A stretch of 64,000 bases of DNA from Streptomyces sp. NBC_01381 (GTDB lineage Bacteria; Actinomycetota; Actinomycetes; Streptomycetales; Streptomycetaceae): assembly GCF_026340305.1 (NCBI RefSeq), contig NZ_JAPEPI010000001.1:3038001-3102000 (forward strand). Reading direction: 5' to 3'. The notes under the pieces were generated by a model that searched no databases, was not told where the DNA came from, and was given only the letters and a program-made list of their open reading frames with translations. How positions within the stretch are numbered: the first letter of the stretch is position 1; each line of letters starts with the position of its first letter. Shown here piece after piece: positions 11,861 to 21,685 of the stretch. The translations under genes were made by a program, and so were the position numbers.

Positions 11861-12802
11861 GTGAGCACGATTCCCGAGATCCGCACCCTGCCCGTACCGG
11901 ACGGCCTGGAAGGCGAGCGCGTCGACGCCGCCATCTCGCGCATGTTCGGGTTCTCCCGCACGAAGGCCGCCGACCTTGCGGCGGCAGGCAAGGTGATGGT
12001 CGACGGCAGCGTGGTCGGCAAGTCCGAGCGTGTGCACGGCGGCGCCTGGCTGGAGGTCGAGATGCCGCAGGCGCCCGCCCCGGTGCAGATCGTCGCCGAG
12101 CCCGTCGAGGGCATGGAGATCATCCATGACGACGACGACATCGTGGTGATCGTCAAGCCGGTCGGCGTGGCCGCGCACCCGAGCCCGGGCTGGACGGGGA
12201 CGACCGTGATCGGCGGCCTCGCGGCAGCGGGCTACCGCATCTCCACCTCCGGTGCCGCCGAGCGCCAGGGCATCGTGCACCGCCTGGACGTCGGCACGTC
12301 CGGCCTGATGGCCGTCGCCAAGTCCGAGCGGGCGTACACCTCCCTGAAGCGCCAGTTCAAGGAGCGCACGGTCGACAAGCGCTACAACGCGCTGGTGCAG
12401 GGCCACCCCGACCCGATGAGCGGCACCATCGACGCCCCCATCGGCCGGCACCCGAACCACGACTACAAGTGGGCGGTCACGGCGGAGGGCAAGCCCTCTG
12501 TGACGCACTACGACCTCATCGAGGCGTTCCGCGCGGCCTCGCTGCTCGACATCAAGCTGGAGACGGGGCGTACGCACCAGATCCGCGTCCACATGGCGGC
12601 CCATCGGCACCCGTGCGTGGGCGACCTGACGTACGGCGCGGACCCCACGATCGCCAAGCGGCTCGGACTGACCCGCCAGTGGCTGCACGCGGTGCGACTC
12701 GGTTTCGAGCACCCCGGGAACGGCCAGTGGGTCGAGTTCGAGAGCCAGTACCCCGACGACCTCCAGCAGGCGCTCGACCGGGTGCGGGCGGAGAGCTCTT
12801 GA
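11861..12802 (+). CDS. RluA/RluD-family 23S rRNA pseudouridine synthase
   Basis: The 313-aa product has an N-terminal S4 RNA-binding domain ([28 protein letters not shown], about 15-75) and a PseudoU_synth_2 catalytic domain with the signature [14 protein letters not shown], in which the Asp is the nucleophile. The position just after lspA is that of RluD/YlyB in many Gram-positives. The GTG at 11861 has CATACT 6 nt upstream and no ribosome site, so the message is probably leaderless. Its stop overlaps the start of the next gene by 4 bp. Confidence 0.92.
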   Translation: MSTIPEIRTLPVPDGLEGERVDAAISRMFGFSRTKAADLAAAGKVMVDGSVVGKSERVHGGAWLEVEMPQAPAPVQIVAEPVEGMEIIHDDDDIVVIVKPVGVAAHPSPGWTGTTVIGGLAAAGYRISTSGAAERQGIVHRLDVGTSGLMAVAKSERAYTSLKRQFKERTVDKRYNALVQGHPDPMSGTIDAPIGRHPNHDYKWAVTAEGKPSVTHYDLIEAFRAASLLDIKLETGRTHQIRVHMAAHRHPCVGDLTYGADPTIAKRLGLTRQWLHAVRLGFEHPGNGQWVEFESQYPDDLQQALDRVRAESS

Positions 12803-13275
12803 GCGCCGGGGCCGCTTTCGTCTGCCGGGTCGCCGTGGAGCCCGGTGACCTGGAGGCCTGTTTCGCGGTCCGCAAGGAAGTCTTCGTCGTCGAGCAGCAG
12901 GTCCCCGAAGATCTCGAGTACGACGCGTACGACGCCGGGGCGGCGCATGTCATCGCCATCCGCGCGGACGGGCTGCCGCTGGGCACCGGCCGGCTGCTGA
13001 CCGGCGCGGCCGCCGCGGCGAAGAACGGCGGCGATGCCCAGGTGGGCGCGCTCGGCCGGCTCGCGGTGACCAAGGCCGCGCGGGGCCTCGGTGTCGGGGC
13101 GGCCCTGGTGCGGGCGATCGAGGACGCGGCACGCGCGCGTGGCCTGGCCGCCGTCGACCTGCACGCGCAGACGCATGCGCTGGGGTTCTACGAACGGCTC
13201 GGATATGCCGTCTACGGCCCGGAGTTCCCCGACGCGGGGATCCCGCACCGGGCGATGCGGAAGGCGCTGGCCTAG
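12799..13275 (+). CDS. GNAT family N-acetyltransferase
   Basis: The 158-aa GNAT protein starts at a TTG that overlaps the pseudouridine synthase stop (TTGA). The acetyl-CoA pyrophosphate loop is visible as [19 protein letters not shown], and the C-terminal [15 protein letters not shown] is characteristic of the fold. The spacing of [15 protein letters not shown] near the start recalls ElaA/YjcF-type GNATs. The acceptor is unknown. Confidence 0.85.
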   Translation: MSAGAAFVCRVAVEPGDLEACFAVRKEVFVVEQQVPEDLEYDAYDAGAAHVIAIRADGLPLGTGRLLTGAAAAAKNGGDAQVGALGRLAVTKAARGLGVGAALVRAIEDAARARGLAAVDLHAQTHALGFYERLGYAVYGPEFPDAGIPHRAMRKALA

Positions 13276-13402
13276 CGAGAGCCGGGCGCCGCGACGGATC
13301 GTCGTCGCCCTCCGGCGCGGCCCGTCCTGTCCGGTTCGGGTGGAATGCGTGGCAGGGTTGAGGTCTTGATCGACCGACACGCGAACCGCCGGAGGGCGCA
13401 CC

Positions 13403-14992
13403 GTGGACCAACTGGCGCTGCTGCTCGTTCTGTTGCTCGGCGCCGTGGTGACCGTGCCGCTGGGGGAGCGGCTCGGGCTGCCCGCGCCCGTTCTGATGAC
13501 CCTCGCCGGAATCGTCCTGGCCTTCGTGAGCTGGGTGCCGAACGTCGAGATCCCGCCGGACTTCATCCTTCCGCTGGTGCTGCCGCCTCTGCTCTACGCG
13601 TCCGTCCAGCGCACTTCCTGGCGGCAGTTCACGGCCAACCGGCGCCCCATCTTTCTGCTCGCCGTGGCGCTCGTCTTCGTGACGACCGCGGCGGTGGCGG
13701 CGGTCGCGAGCTCGGTCGTTCCCGGGCTTCCGATCGCCGCGGCCGTCGCGCTCGGGGCGCTCGTCGCGCCGCCCGACCCGGTCGCCGCGACCGCCGTCGC
13801 CGGGTCGCTCGGGCTGCCCCGGCGGCTCGTGTCGATCCTGGAGGGGGAGGGGCTCTTCAACGACGTCACGGCGATCGTGCTGTACCACGTGGCGATCGCG
13901 GCGGCGGTCAGCGGGACATTCTCCTGGCCGTCGGCGGTGGGGCAGTTGGTGCTCTCCGGAGTGGTCGCCGTCGCCGTGGGGCTCGCGCTCGGCTGGCTCA
14001 CCAACAAGCTGATGGGTCTCCTCGGCGAAGCCACGCTGCAGACCGGCCTCACGCTGCTCGTGCCCTTCGTCAGCTATGTGCTGGCCGAGGAGCTGCTCGG
14101 CTCCGGCGTCCTCGCGGTGCTGACCACCGCGCTCTACCTCGCGGAGAACGCCGCGGACGCCGACGACGTACAAGGAAGGATCACCGGGCAGACGTTCTGG
14201 CAGATCGTCGACACCCTGGTCACCGGGGTCGCCTTCGGGCTCATCGGGCTCGAACTGCACAACGTCTTCGGTACGTCGGAAGGCCGCGAGCTGCAGATGC
14301 TCGGCTGGGGCGCGGCGGTCGTGGCCGTCGTCGTCGGCGTACGACTGATGTGGCTGCTGCCCGCGACGTGGCTCGCCAAGAAGCTGCACAAGCGCAGGGA
14401 CTACGACGAGGACATTCCCACGACCTGGCGCGAGACCGTCGTCATGTGGTGGTCGGGGATGCGCGGGGTCGCATCGGTCGCGCTGGCGCTCGCCATCCCC
14501 CTGAAGACGGACGGCGGGGATCCCTTCCCGGCCCGCGACGAGATCATCTTCATCGCGTTCTGCGTCATCATGGCGACCCTCGTGGTCCAGGGGCTCACCC
14601 TGCCCTGGCTGGTGAAGAAGCTCGGCGTGCGCGCGGACACCGACGTCGAGCGGGCCATCGAGCGGGAGCTCGCCGTCCGTGCCGCCAAGGCGGCCAAGCG
14701 CAGGCTCAAGGAGATCGAGGAGGTCGAGGAGCTGCCGGAGGACGTCCAGGAGCGGCTGCAGCGCGGGGCGTTCGACATCGGCGCCAGAATCAGCCCCGAC
14801 ATCGTCGACGACGAGCGGCGGGAGCGGTACGCCAAGCGCGTCGACCGGCTCAAGGCGGTCCAGCGCATCCAGCGCGAGATGATGTCCGCCGCCCGCCACG
14901 AGGTGCTCGCGGCGCGCAGCGAGCCCGGCGCCGACCCCGAGATCGTCGACCGCGTCCTGCACCATCTCGACGTACGCAGTCTGCGGCCCTGA
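13403..14992 (+). CDS. CPA1 family Na+(K+)/H+ antiporter
   Basis: The 529-aa protein has about 12 membrane segments over residues 1-420 and then a charged cytoplasmic tail rich in Glu, Lys and Arg. The CPA1 core is recognisable in APPDPVAATAVAGSLGLP and EGEGLFNDVTAIVLY, which carry the ion-binding Asp residues. Members exchange Na+ or K+ for H+ to control pH and salt. The GTG start follows GGAGG at 13392-13396. It converges with the MscS gene with only 13 bp between stops and no terminator. Confidence 0.92.
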   Translation: MDQLALLLVLLLGAVVTVPLGERLGLPAPVLMTLAGIVLAFVSWVPNVEIPPDFILPLVLPPLLYASVQRTSWRQFTANRRPIFLLAVALVFVTTAAVAAVASSVVPGLPIAAAVALGALVAPPDPVAATAVAGSLGLPRRLVSILEGEGLFNDVTAIVLYHVAIAAAVSGTFSWPSAVGQLVLSGVVAVAVGLALGWLTNKLMGLLGEATLQTGLTLLVPFVSYVLAEELLGSGVLAVLTTALYLAENAADADDVQGRITGQTFWQIVDTLVTGVAFGLIGLELHNVFGTSEGRELQMLGWGAAVVAVVVGVRLMWLLPATWLAKKLHKRRDYDEDIPTTWRETVVMWWSGMRGVASVALALAIPLKTDGGDPFPARDEIIFIAFCVIMATLVVQGLTLPWLVKKLGVRADTDVERAIERELAVRAAKAAKRRLKEIEEVEELPEDVQERLQRGAFDIGARISPDIVDDERRERYAKRVDRLKAVQRIQREMMSAARHEVLAARSEPGADPEIVDRVLHHLDVRSLRP

Positions 14993-15005
14993 GACCGACT
15001 GGGTG

Positions 15006-16097
15006 TCAGCCCCGGCCCGTGCGCGGGACGATCGGCGGGGCCGGGTGCGGACGTTCGCCGTCCGGCGGCAGTTCGGCCCAGGCCGTGTTGACCCGCGGTA
15101 GCGCGTAGGGATGCTGCTCGGCCAGCCAGCGGATCAGCTGCTCGCGCACCGTGACCCGCACCGTCCAGATGTCGTCCGCGTCCTTGGCGGTGACCAGGGC
15201 GCGCACCTGGATCGTGTTCGGCGTCGTGTCCGTGACCGCGAGGCCCCAGTCCCTGCCGTCCCAGGCGCCGCACTCGCGCAGGATGTCCCGGAGCTGCTCG
15301 CGCATCTCCTGCACGGGCGCGGTGTGGTCGAGCTGGAAGAAGACCGTGCCGGTCATCTGGGCGCCGCCGCGCGACCAATTCTCGAAGGGCTTCGACGTGA
15401 AGTACGACACCGGCATCGTGATCCGGCGTTCGTCCCAGGTCCGCACGGTCAGGAAGGTCAGCGTGATCTCGTCGATCGTGCCCCACTCCCCGTCGACCAC
15501 CACGGTGTCCCCGAGCCGCACCATGTCGCCGAAGGCGATCTGCAGGCCGGCGAAGAGATTGCCGAGCGTGGACTGCGCGGCGACGCCCGCGACGATGCCG
15601 AGCACGCCCGCCGACGCGAGCAGCGATGTGCCGGCCGCCTGCATCGCGGGAAACGTCAGGAGCATCGCGCCGACGGCCACCACCGCGACGATCGCGGTGA
15701 CCACCCGCTGGATGAGCGTGACCTGCGTCCGCACCCTGCGCACCCGGGCCGGGTCGCGGTGGGCGGCGGCGTAGCGCGCGTACGAGGATTCGACGACGGC
15801 CGCCGCGATGCGGACAAGGAGCCACGCCATGGACCCGATGAGCACCAGGGTGAGCGTTCTGCCGATGCCCGCCGAGTGGTCCTCGGCGATCTGCGCCTGG
15901 TCGTAGAAGCCGCGCAGCAGGGCGACGCAGAGGACGACTTGGAGCGGCAGCCGGCAGCGGCGCAGGAGGCCCCACACGGGGGCTTCGGGGTGCCGGGCGT
16001 CGGCCCTGCGCAGCAGCACGTCGGCGAGCCACCCGACGGCCAGCGTGAGCACGACCGAGCCGCCGACCACGATCAACGGACGCAGTACGTTCTCCAT
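15006..16097 (-). CDS. MscS family mechanosensitive ion channel
   Basis: The 363-aa membrane protein has four to five hydrophobic segments in the first 180 residues and a MscS pore/beta domain: GVAAQSTLGNLFAGLQIAFGDMVRLGDTVVVDGEWGTIDEI is the pore-lining and beta-domain junction. Relatives gate on membrane tension. The start at 16097 has TACCCT 7 nt upstream and no ribosome site, so it is probably leaderless. It is transcribed away from the neighbouring hydrolase gene from a very compact shared promoter. Confidence 0.92.
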   Translation of the reverse strand: MENVLRPLIVVGGSVVLTLAVGWLADVLLRRADARHPEAPVWGLLRRCRLPLQVVLCVALLRGFYDQAQIAEDHSAGIGRTLTLVLIGSMAWLLVRIAAAVVESSYARYAAAHRDPARVRRVRTQVTLIQRVVTAIVAVVAVGAMLLTFPAMQAAGTSLLASAGVLGIVAGVAAQSTLGNLFAGLQIAFGDMVRLGDTVVVDGEWGTIDEITLTFLTVRTWDERRITMPVSYFTSKPFENWSRGGAQMTGTVFFQLDHTAPVQEMREQLRDILRECGAWDGRDWGLAVTDTTPNTIQVRALVTAKDADDIWTVRVTVREQLIRWLAEQHPYALPRVNTAWAELPPDGERPHPAPPIVPRTGRG

Positions 16098-16127
16098 GCC
16101 TCAGAGGGTAGGTGGCACGATGGCCCC
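16098..16127. promoter_or_regulatory. 30-bp divergent promoter region (MscS / hydrolase)
   Basis: Between the two start codons lie back-to-back -10-like hexamers: TACCCT on the minus strand (16110-16105, 7 nt before the MscS ATG) and CACGAT on the plus strand (16116-16121, 6 nt before the hydrolase ATG). Each -35 would have to fall on the other gene's first codons. Confidence 0.5.
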
Positions 16128-16697
16128 ATGAACATCGTGCTTTTCCATTCGACGTACGGGCTGCGGCCCGCGGTGCACGCGGCGGCCGACCGGCTGCGCG
16201 CGGCGGGGCACCAGGTGTGGACCCCCGATCTCTTCGAGGGGCGCACCTTCGACACCGTCGAGGAAGGCATGGCCTTCAAGGAGGAGCTCGGCAAGGACGA
16301 GCTCCTGAAGCGGGCCATCCTGGCCGCGGCGCCCTACTCCGAGCGGGGTCTCGTCTACGCCGGGTTCTCCTTCGGCGCCGCCACCGCGCAGACGCTCGCG
16401 CTCGGTGACGACAAGGCGCGCGGTCTGCTGCTCCTGCACGGCACCTCCGACATCGCGGAGAGCGCCACGGTGGACGAGCTGCCGGTGCAGCTGCACGTCG
16501 CCGAGCCCGATCCGTTCGAGACGGACGACTGGCTGAGCGCGTGGTACCTGCAGATGGGGCGGGCCGGGGCCGACGTGGAGGTCTACCGCTACGCGGGCGC
16601 CGGGCATCTGTACACCGACCCCGACCTGGACGACTACGACGCCGAGGCGGCGGAGTCGACCTGGCGGACGGCGCTGGGCTTCCTGGAGACCCTCTGA
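16128..16697 (+). CDS. Dienelactone hydrolase-like alpha/beta hydrolase
   Basis: The 189-aa single-domain alpha/beta hydrolase begins MNIVLFHSTYGLRPAV. The nucleophile elbow is AGFSFGAA with Ser instead of the Cys of classical dienelactone hydrolase, and the catalytic His is in GAGHLYTD; the acid is probably in AEPDPFE. The substrate is not known. CACGAT lies 6 nt before the ATG and no ribosome site is seen, so a leaderless mRNA is likely. The stop is 4 bp from the convergent kinase stop. Confidence 0.85.
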   Translation: MNIVLFHSTYGLRPAVHAAADRLRAAGHQVWTPDLFEGRTFDTVEEGMAFKEELGKDELLKRAILAAAPYSERGLVYAGFSFGAATAQTLALGDDKARGLLLLHGTSDIAESATVDELPVQLHVAEPDPFETDDWLSAWYLQMGRAGADVEVYRYAGAGHLYTDPDLDDYDAEAAESTWRTALGFLETL

Positions 16698-16701
16698 GGG
16701 T

Positions 16702-18204
16702 TCACGCGCGCGTGCAGCGCCCCACCGGGGCGCTCACCGGCGGCTTGCACTGCAGGCCGTAGTCACCGCCGCTGGAGCTGAGATACCGCCCGACGCAGGT
16801 GTCGCCGCTGGTCTTGCCGCGCTCGGCACAGAACCGCAGGGCGGCACGGCCGTCCGCGAAGGGCCCGGGAGCGTAGATCACCCAGAAGCCGGGCCGCAGC
16901 GATGCGTAGTCGTCGCTGCGCACATACGCGGCCTCCGGCACGTCCTTGCGCACCGCCGCGAGCCTGCGGTCGCGGGCGGCCTCGCCCGAGCCGACCGGCT
17001 CGGAGAAGAGCTGGGCGATCCAGGTGCCCGAGGCGGGCGGGGCGTCGGGGGACGCCGGCGGCGTGGTCGGGCCTGGGCGCTTGCCGGCCTTGTCCTCATC
17101 CCCGCCCGTACCGGCACCGCCCCGCAGCGCGAGCACCAGCGCGGCGCCGGCCACCAGGGCGAAGGCCACGGCAACCGCCGCGACGATCACGGGCGTACGT
17201 CTGCGAGGCTCGGCGGGCGGCGGGTCCACTGTGGCGGCGGGCTGTCCCATCGTGGCGTCGGGCGCTCCCACGGGGGTGGAGATTGGTCCCACAGGGGTGG
17301 AGGGCGCTCCCACGGCGGTGGCGGGCCGCTGCGAAATCGCCGTCGGCTGCCACGTGGTCCCGTCCGCCACCGCGGCGAGCATCGCGTCGAGCCGGTCCGC
17401 GTCCGGGCGCAGTGCCGGGTCCCGCACCAGGAGGGCGCCCAGGACCGGAGCGAGCGGTCCGGAGCGGACCGGCGGCGGCACCGGGGAGTCGAGCACGGCG
17501 GCGAGCGTGGCCAGCGATGTGCCGCGGCGCAGCGGACTGACGCCCTCCACGGCCACGTACAGGACCAGGCCGAGTGACCACAGGTCGCCTGCCGGACCCT
17601 CGCCGGTGCCGCGGATCCGCTCGGGCGCGATGTACTCCGGGGAGCCGATCAGGTCGCCCGTGGCGGTGAGTTGCGTGGAGCCGCTCAGCGAGGCGATGCC
17701 GAAGTCGGTCAGGACCACCGAGGGTGTGCCTCCCGCGTCCTGCGGCGATCGCTCCCGCAGCAGGACGTTGGCCGGTTTGATGTCCCGGTGCAGGATGCCC
17801 GCGGCGTGCGCGACCCGCAGGGCCGACAGCAGCTCACGGCCGATGCGTGCCGCTTCGCGCGGCGTCAGCGTGCCCTCCTCCAGGAGGTCCTGGAGGGTGC
17901 GCCCCGGCAACAGCTCCATCACCAGCCACGGGTGCGGGGACGCGGGAGTGTCGAGGATCTGGTGGATCGTCACCACATGGGGGTGATTGAGCCGGGCCAG
18001 CGCGCGGGCCTCGCGCAGCACCCGCTCCCGCAGGACGCGCGACTGCTCGGCCGTCAGCTCGGGCCCCGCGGGCCGCACCTCCTTGATGGCCACCTCTCGG
18101 TGCAGCACGGTGTCGCGCGCCCGCCACACCGTGCCCATGCCTCCGCTGCCGAGCCGCTCCAGCAGCTCGAAGCGCCCGTCGATCACGTCCCCCTGGCCAC
18201 TCAT
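16702..18204 (-). CDS. Membrane Ser/Thr protein kinase (PknB type)
   Basis: The 500-aa receptor-like kinase has its kinase domain at about residues 10-270: the Gly-rich loop LGSGGMGTVWRA, the catalytic lysine in VAIKEV, HRDIKPANVLL, DFGIASL and the activation-loop end GSPEYIAPERI are all intact, so it should be active. A Pro/Ala/Thr-rich juxtamembrane region with repeated VGAP/VGPI-type units follows. One membrane segment lies near 335-360 and a short external domain with four Cys ends the protein. The ATG has TACTCT 6 nt upstream and is probably leaderless. Confidence 0.94.
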   Translation of the reverse strand: MSGQGDVIDGRFELLERLGSGGMGTVWRARDTVLHREVAIKEVRPAGPELTAEQSRVLRERVLREARALARLNHPHVVTIHQILDTPASPHPWLVMELLPGRTLQDLLEEGTLTPREAARIGRELLSALRVAHAAGILHRDIKPANVLLRERSPQDAGGTPSVVLTDFGIASLSGSTQLTATGDLIGSPEYIAPERIRGTGEGPAGDLWSLGLVLYVAVEGVSPLRRGTSLATLAAVLDSPVPPPVRSGPLAPVLGALLVRDPALRPDADRLDAMLAAVADGTTWQPTAISQRPATAVGAPSTPVGPISTPVGAPDATMGQPAATVDPPPAEPRRRTPVIVAAVAVAFALVAGAALVLALRGGAGTGGDEDKAGKRPGPTTPPASPDAPPASGTWIAQLFSEPVGSGEAARDRRLAAVRKDVPEAAYVRSDDYASLRPGFWVIYAPGPFADGRAALRFCAERGKTSGDTCVGRYLSSSGGDYGLQCKPPVSAPVGRCTRA

Positions 18205-18255
18205 GCCGCAAGAGTAAAGGGCGGCAGCGCCATCCCGTGAGCGGGTCGTCTGAGG

Positions 18256-19917
18256 TCAGCGCACCGGGGCGTCGGCCCGCTCGACCTTCTGGGTGCCGCT
18301 GAGCGTGCGGTACGAACGGGCCCACTTCGACGTCGCCTTGGGGTCCGTGCGGTCGGACAGGACGTAGTAGTCCATCTGCGAGCGCTCGGCCGTCACGTCC
18401 AGGACGCCGTAGCCGTGCGAATCCATGTCCAGCCACTTCACATGGCGGTTGGCCGCCTTGATCGCGCCCACCGCGACCAGCGAGAGGGTGTGCGGGGCGA
18501 CGTGCAGCATGTCGTCCACGTTGTCGGAGGTCACGGACGTGACCACGAACTCCGTGGCCGCGGACGGCGATCCGGGGTACGTGGCGGCCCTGACCGGCAC
18601 GTCGTTCGCCCAGGCCATGTGGATGTCGCCGGTGAGGAAGACCGTGTTGCGCACGGCCTTGTCGACCAGGTGCGCGATGAGTTCCTTGCGGTCGTCCGTG
18701 TAGCCGTCCCACTGGTCGGCGTTGATGGCGAGGCCTTCCTTGGGCAGGCCGAGCAACTCCGCGAGGGGGCCGAGCAGATGGGCCGGCACGGACCCGAAGG
18801 CGACCGGCGAGATCATCACCGACGTGCCGACCAGCTTCCAGGCGGCGTCCGAGGAGGCCAGGCCCGCCTTCAGCCAGTCGAGCTGGGCGCGGCCCGTGAG
18901 CGTACGGTCCGGGTCGTCGACGTCGCCGCTGCCGAAGCCCGCCTGCTCGGAGCGGAACGAGCGCAGGTCGAGCAGGTGCAGATCGGCCAGCTTGCCGAAG
19001 CGCAGACGGCGGTAGACGGTGCCTTCAGTAGAAGGGCGTACGGGCATCCACTCGAAGTACGCCTGCTTGGCGGCCGCCACGCGCTGCGCCCAGTCGCCCT
19101 CGGTCTCGGGGGAGTGGTTCACCGCGCCGCCCGACCAGGTGTTGTCGGCGAACTCGTGGTCGTCCCAGATCGCGATCACGGGGTGCGTCGCGTGCATCGC
19201 CTGCGCGTCGGCGTCGGTCTTGTGGACGCCGTGCCGGGTGCGGTAGTCGGCGAGCGTGATGATCTCGTGCCGCGGCTCGTGCTGTCGTACGACGTACTTG
19301 GCGGCCGGGTACTCGCCGGTCGGGTACTCGTAGAGGTAGTCGCCGAGGTGCAGGACCGCGTCGAGTTCGGTGCGGGCCGCGAGATGGCGGTACGCGGAGA
19401 AGTAGCCGGCCTCCCAGTTGGCGCAGGAGACCACGCCGAACCGGACGCCGGGGGCGGCCGCGTCGTGCGCGGGGGCGGTGCGGGTGCGGCCCACGGGGGA
19501 GTGCGTGTCGCCCGCGGAGAAGCGGAAGTAATAGGCGGTGGCCGGGCGCAAGCCCCTTACGTCCGCTTTGACCGTGTGGTCGGAGGCGGCCCGCGCGGTG
19601 GATCTCCCGCGGCTGACTGTCCGGGTGAAGCCTTTGTCCTCGGCTATCTCCCAACTCACCTCGGTGTCAGGCCCCTTGCCGGACCCTGGTGTGGCCCCCG
19701 GGACCGGCGTCACACGGGTCCACAGCAGCACACCGTCGGGCAGCGGATCGCCGGAGGCCACCCCGTGGTGGAACGCGGGCCCTTCGGAGGCGTGCGCGGA
19801 GGGAGCTGTGGCGAGCGGGGCCGCGAGGACCGCGCTGGCGGCAGCGGCCTTGACGACCGTACGGCGGCGCGGGGCTGAGGAGTTGAATGGCGTCTGGGCG
19901 CCGTTTCGACTGGTCAC
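18256..19917 (-). CDS. PhoD-like alkaline phosphatase/phosphodiesterase, Tat-exported
   Basis: The 553-aa product has a twin-arginine signal (RRRTVV at 17-22, probable cleavage after AHA at 43), then a PhoD N-terminal beta domain ([21 protein letters not shown]) and the metallophosphatase domain with [26 protein letters not shown] and WDDHEFADN as metal-binding motifs. PhoD enzymes use Fe/Ca to cleave phosphomonoesters and diesters outside the cell. The GTG start at 19917 has AAGGTGAT just upstream, next to a perfect palindrome. I see no clear pair of PHO boxes. Confidence 0.93.
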   Translation of the reverse strand: MTSRNGAQTPFNSSAPRRRTVVKAAAASAVLAAPLATAPSAHASEGPAFHHGVASGDPLPDGVLLWTRVTPVPGATPGSGKGPDTEVSWEIAEDKGFTRTVSRGRSTARAASDHTVKADVRGLRPATAYYFRFSAGDTHSPVGRTRTAPAHDAAAPGVRFGVVSCANWEAGYFSAYRHLAARTELDAVLHLGDYLYEYPTGEYPAAKYVVRQHEPRHEIITLADYRTRHGVHKTDADAQAMHATHPVIAIWDDHEFADNTWSGGAVNHSPETEGDWAQRVAAAKQAYFEWMPVRPSTEGTVYRRLRFGKLADLHLLDLRSFRSEQAGFGSGDVDDPDRTLTGRAQLDWLKAGLASSDAAWKLVGTSVMISPVAFGSVPAHLLGPLAELLGLPKEGLAINADQWDGYTDDRKELIAHLVDKAVRNTVFLTGDIHMAWANDVPVRAATYPGSPSAATEFVVTSVTSDNVDDMLHVAPHTLSLVAVGAIKAANRHVKWLDMDSHGYGVLDVTAERSQMDYYVLSDRTDPKATSKWARSYRTLSGTQKVERADAPVR

Positions 19918-19928
19918 GGGCGATCACC

Positions 19929-19942
19929 TTACTGATCAGTAA
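19929..19942. promoter_or_regulatory. 14-bp palindrome at the phosphatase ribosome site
   Basis: TTACTGATCAGTAA is a perfect palindrome 11 bp upstream of the GTG start of the PhoD-like gene and directly abuts its ribosome site (AAGGTGAT). Its form fits a TetR-type operator. The sequence is otherwise rare in such GC-rich DNA. Confidence 0.5.
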
Positions 19943-20053
19943 TCGCGAAAAGCGGGCGACCTGTAAAAGTTCGCCCGCTCTTCCGCCAACAGCCGCTCAG
20001 CGTGCGACTTTTGCGCTGGTTCAGCCCTTGGTCAGCTGTTGATGAGCCGTTGG

Positions 20054-20872
20054 TCAGCCCTTGAGTGCCGCGTCGATGGCCGTCTTGTACTCCTCGACCG
20101 TCGAGGGCGCGTTCTTCTGGTCGGCGCCGGTCAGCTTCTTGCCGTCCATGACGAAGGAGGGCGTTCCGTCGACCTTGTCCTTGTTGTCGTCGAACTTCTT
20201 CGACATCTCGATGGCCCAGCGGTCGTACGTGCCGTCCTTGACGTCCTTCTTGAAGGACGCGCTCTTCTTGAGCTCGGGGACCTCGTTGGCGATCTTGAGG
20301 AGGTAGGAGTCGTCCTTGAACTTGTCGGAGGTCTCCGCGGGGTGGTTCTCCTTGGAGAACAGCGCCTTCTTGTAGTCGACGAACGCCTGGTCGCTCACGT
20401 TCAGGGCGGCGCCGAGCGCGCTGAGCGCGTTCTTGGAGCCCTCACCGGTGAGGTTGCGGTCGAGGAACGAGGCGCCGATGAACTGGACCTTGTACTTGCC
20501 GTCCTCGACGTCCTTCTCGACGGTCGGGCCGACGGTCTGCTCGAAGCTGGCGCAGATCGGGCAGCGCGGGTCCTCGTAGACCTTGAGGGTCTTCTTGGCG
20601 CTGTCCTTGCCGATGACGACCGTCGTGCCGTCCGTGCCCGAGGAGTTCGCGGGCTTGACCAGCTTCTCGTCCTTGGCGGCGTCCCAGTGGCTGGGCTTGT
20701 TGGCCTGCATGACGGCGTAGCCGACGCCGCCCGCGATCGCCAGGACGGCGATGACGGAGATGCCGACGATCGTCTGCCGCTTGCGCTGCTCGCGCTTGCG
20801 CTCGGCTTCCTGCTGGGCGCGGATCCGCTCGCGGGCCGCCGACTTGGCCGCCTGGCTGTTGCGCTTGCTCAT
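20054..20872 (-). CDS. Membrane-anchored DsbA-like thiol-disulfide oxidoreductase (CPIC)
   Basis: The 272-aa protein has a basic, Arg/Gln-rich cytoplasmic head (1-32), a single membrane anchor (about 33-55, TIVGISVIAVLAIAGGVGYAV) and an external thioredoxin-fold domain with the redox pair Cys104-Pro-Ile-Cys107. The cis-proline loop is in GTPSFVMDG. It should catalyse disulfide formation or isomerisation in secreted proteins. The same architecture recurs in the gene at 51529 (CPAC). A membrane protein gene lies just upstream on the same strand and may be cotranscribed. Confidence 0.9.
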   Translation of the reverse strand: MSKRNSQAAKSAARERIRAQQEAERKREQRKRQTIVGISVIAVLAIAGGVGYAVMQANKPSHWDAAKDEKLVKPANSSGTDGTTVVIGKDSAKKTLKVYEDPRCPICASFEQTVGPTVEKDVEDGKYKVQFIGASFLDRNLTGEGSKNALSALGAALNVSDQAFVDYKKALFSKENHPAETSDKFKDDSYLLKIANEVPELKKSASFKKDVKDGTYDRWAIEMSKKFDDNKDKVDGTPSFVMDGKKLTGADQKNAPSTVEEYKTAIDAALKG

Positions 20873-20917
20873 GATGATGTTCTCCGTAGGGGGTTACGTA
20901 CGTGGGGACGGTCGTGC

Positions 20918-21601
20918 TCAGGCGAAGGCGGCCGAGCACGGCGGTCCACGCCGTCCCACGAAGTGCACGAGCGGCCGCGTACGCGCGACCGTGACCCGGC
21001 GGGCCGGGCGCGGCAGGCGGCGTACGGGCCGCGGCCCGATGCTCACCGCGGCGACCGCGATCAGCAGCGGCCGGAAGGTGGCTGCGGTCACCGCGCGAAG
21101 GAGCTGGGCCAGGGCGCGCTCGCCGCGCCGCAGCCAGGCGGCCGCGAGCAGGCCGACGCCGATGTGCGCGGCGAGGAGCAGCCAGGCGGTGCGCGGATCG
21201 GTGTCGGTGAGCAGGACGGCGGCGCGGTGCCCATCGCCGCCGGCCATCCGGGCCAGGGGGGTGCCGACGCTGCCGCCGCACAGCACGTCGAAGCCGACCG
21301 AGCGCAGCGGTCCCGCGACGGGGCCGCCCGCCTGGCCGTAACAGACGTGCTGTCCGGTGGTGAACACCGTGTCGGCGGCCAGCTCCAGCGGGATCAGCAG
21401 CGCGGCGATGCGGAGATAGCCGCGCTCACGCCCCGCGAGCGCGTACGCGATGACGAAGACACCCGTGGCGATCGCGGCGACCGTGGCAAGGGGCAGCGGG
21501 GCGCGGGACAGCAGAACGTGCGACGCGGCGGAGAGCATCACGACGAGCGCCGTGAAGAGCGCCGCGCGCACGACTCTGAGGTGGGTCCCGGATATGTCCA
21601 T
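20918..21601 (-). CDS. Integral membrane protein of unknown function
   Basis: The 227-aa protein has about five hydrophobic segments (for example ALFTALVVMLSAASHVLL, LATVAAIATGVFVIAYAL, TAWLLLAAHIGVGLLAAAWL) and an external loop with two Cys (HVCYGQAG and DVLCGGS). It ends in an Arg-rich tail. I do not recognise a named family. The gene is 45 bp upstream of the DsbA-like gene on the same strand, and the Cys-bearing loop makes a link to thiol redox chemistry possible but unproven. Confidence 0.7.
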   Translation of the reverse strand: MDISGTHLRVVRAALFTALVVMLSAASHVLLSRAPLPLATVAAIATGVFVIAYALAGRERGYLRIAALLIPLELAADTVFTTGQHVCYGQAGGPVAGPLRSVGFDVLCGGSVGTPLARMAGGDGHRAAVLLTDTDPRTAWLLLAAHIGVGLLAAAWLRRGERALAQLLRAVTAATFRPLLIAVAAVSIGPRPVRRLPRPARRVTVARTRPLVHFVGRRGPPCSAAFA

Positions 21602-21685
21602 CGCGCAAGCGAGTGTGCCATGTGCTTCTGTAGGACAGCCCTAAAGGGTGCCTATGAGTTGCACGGGGGCACGCCGCCCGTCGGC

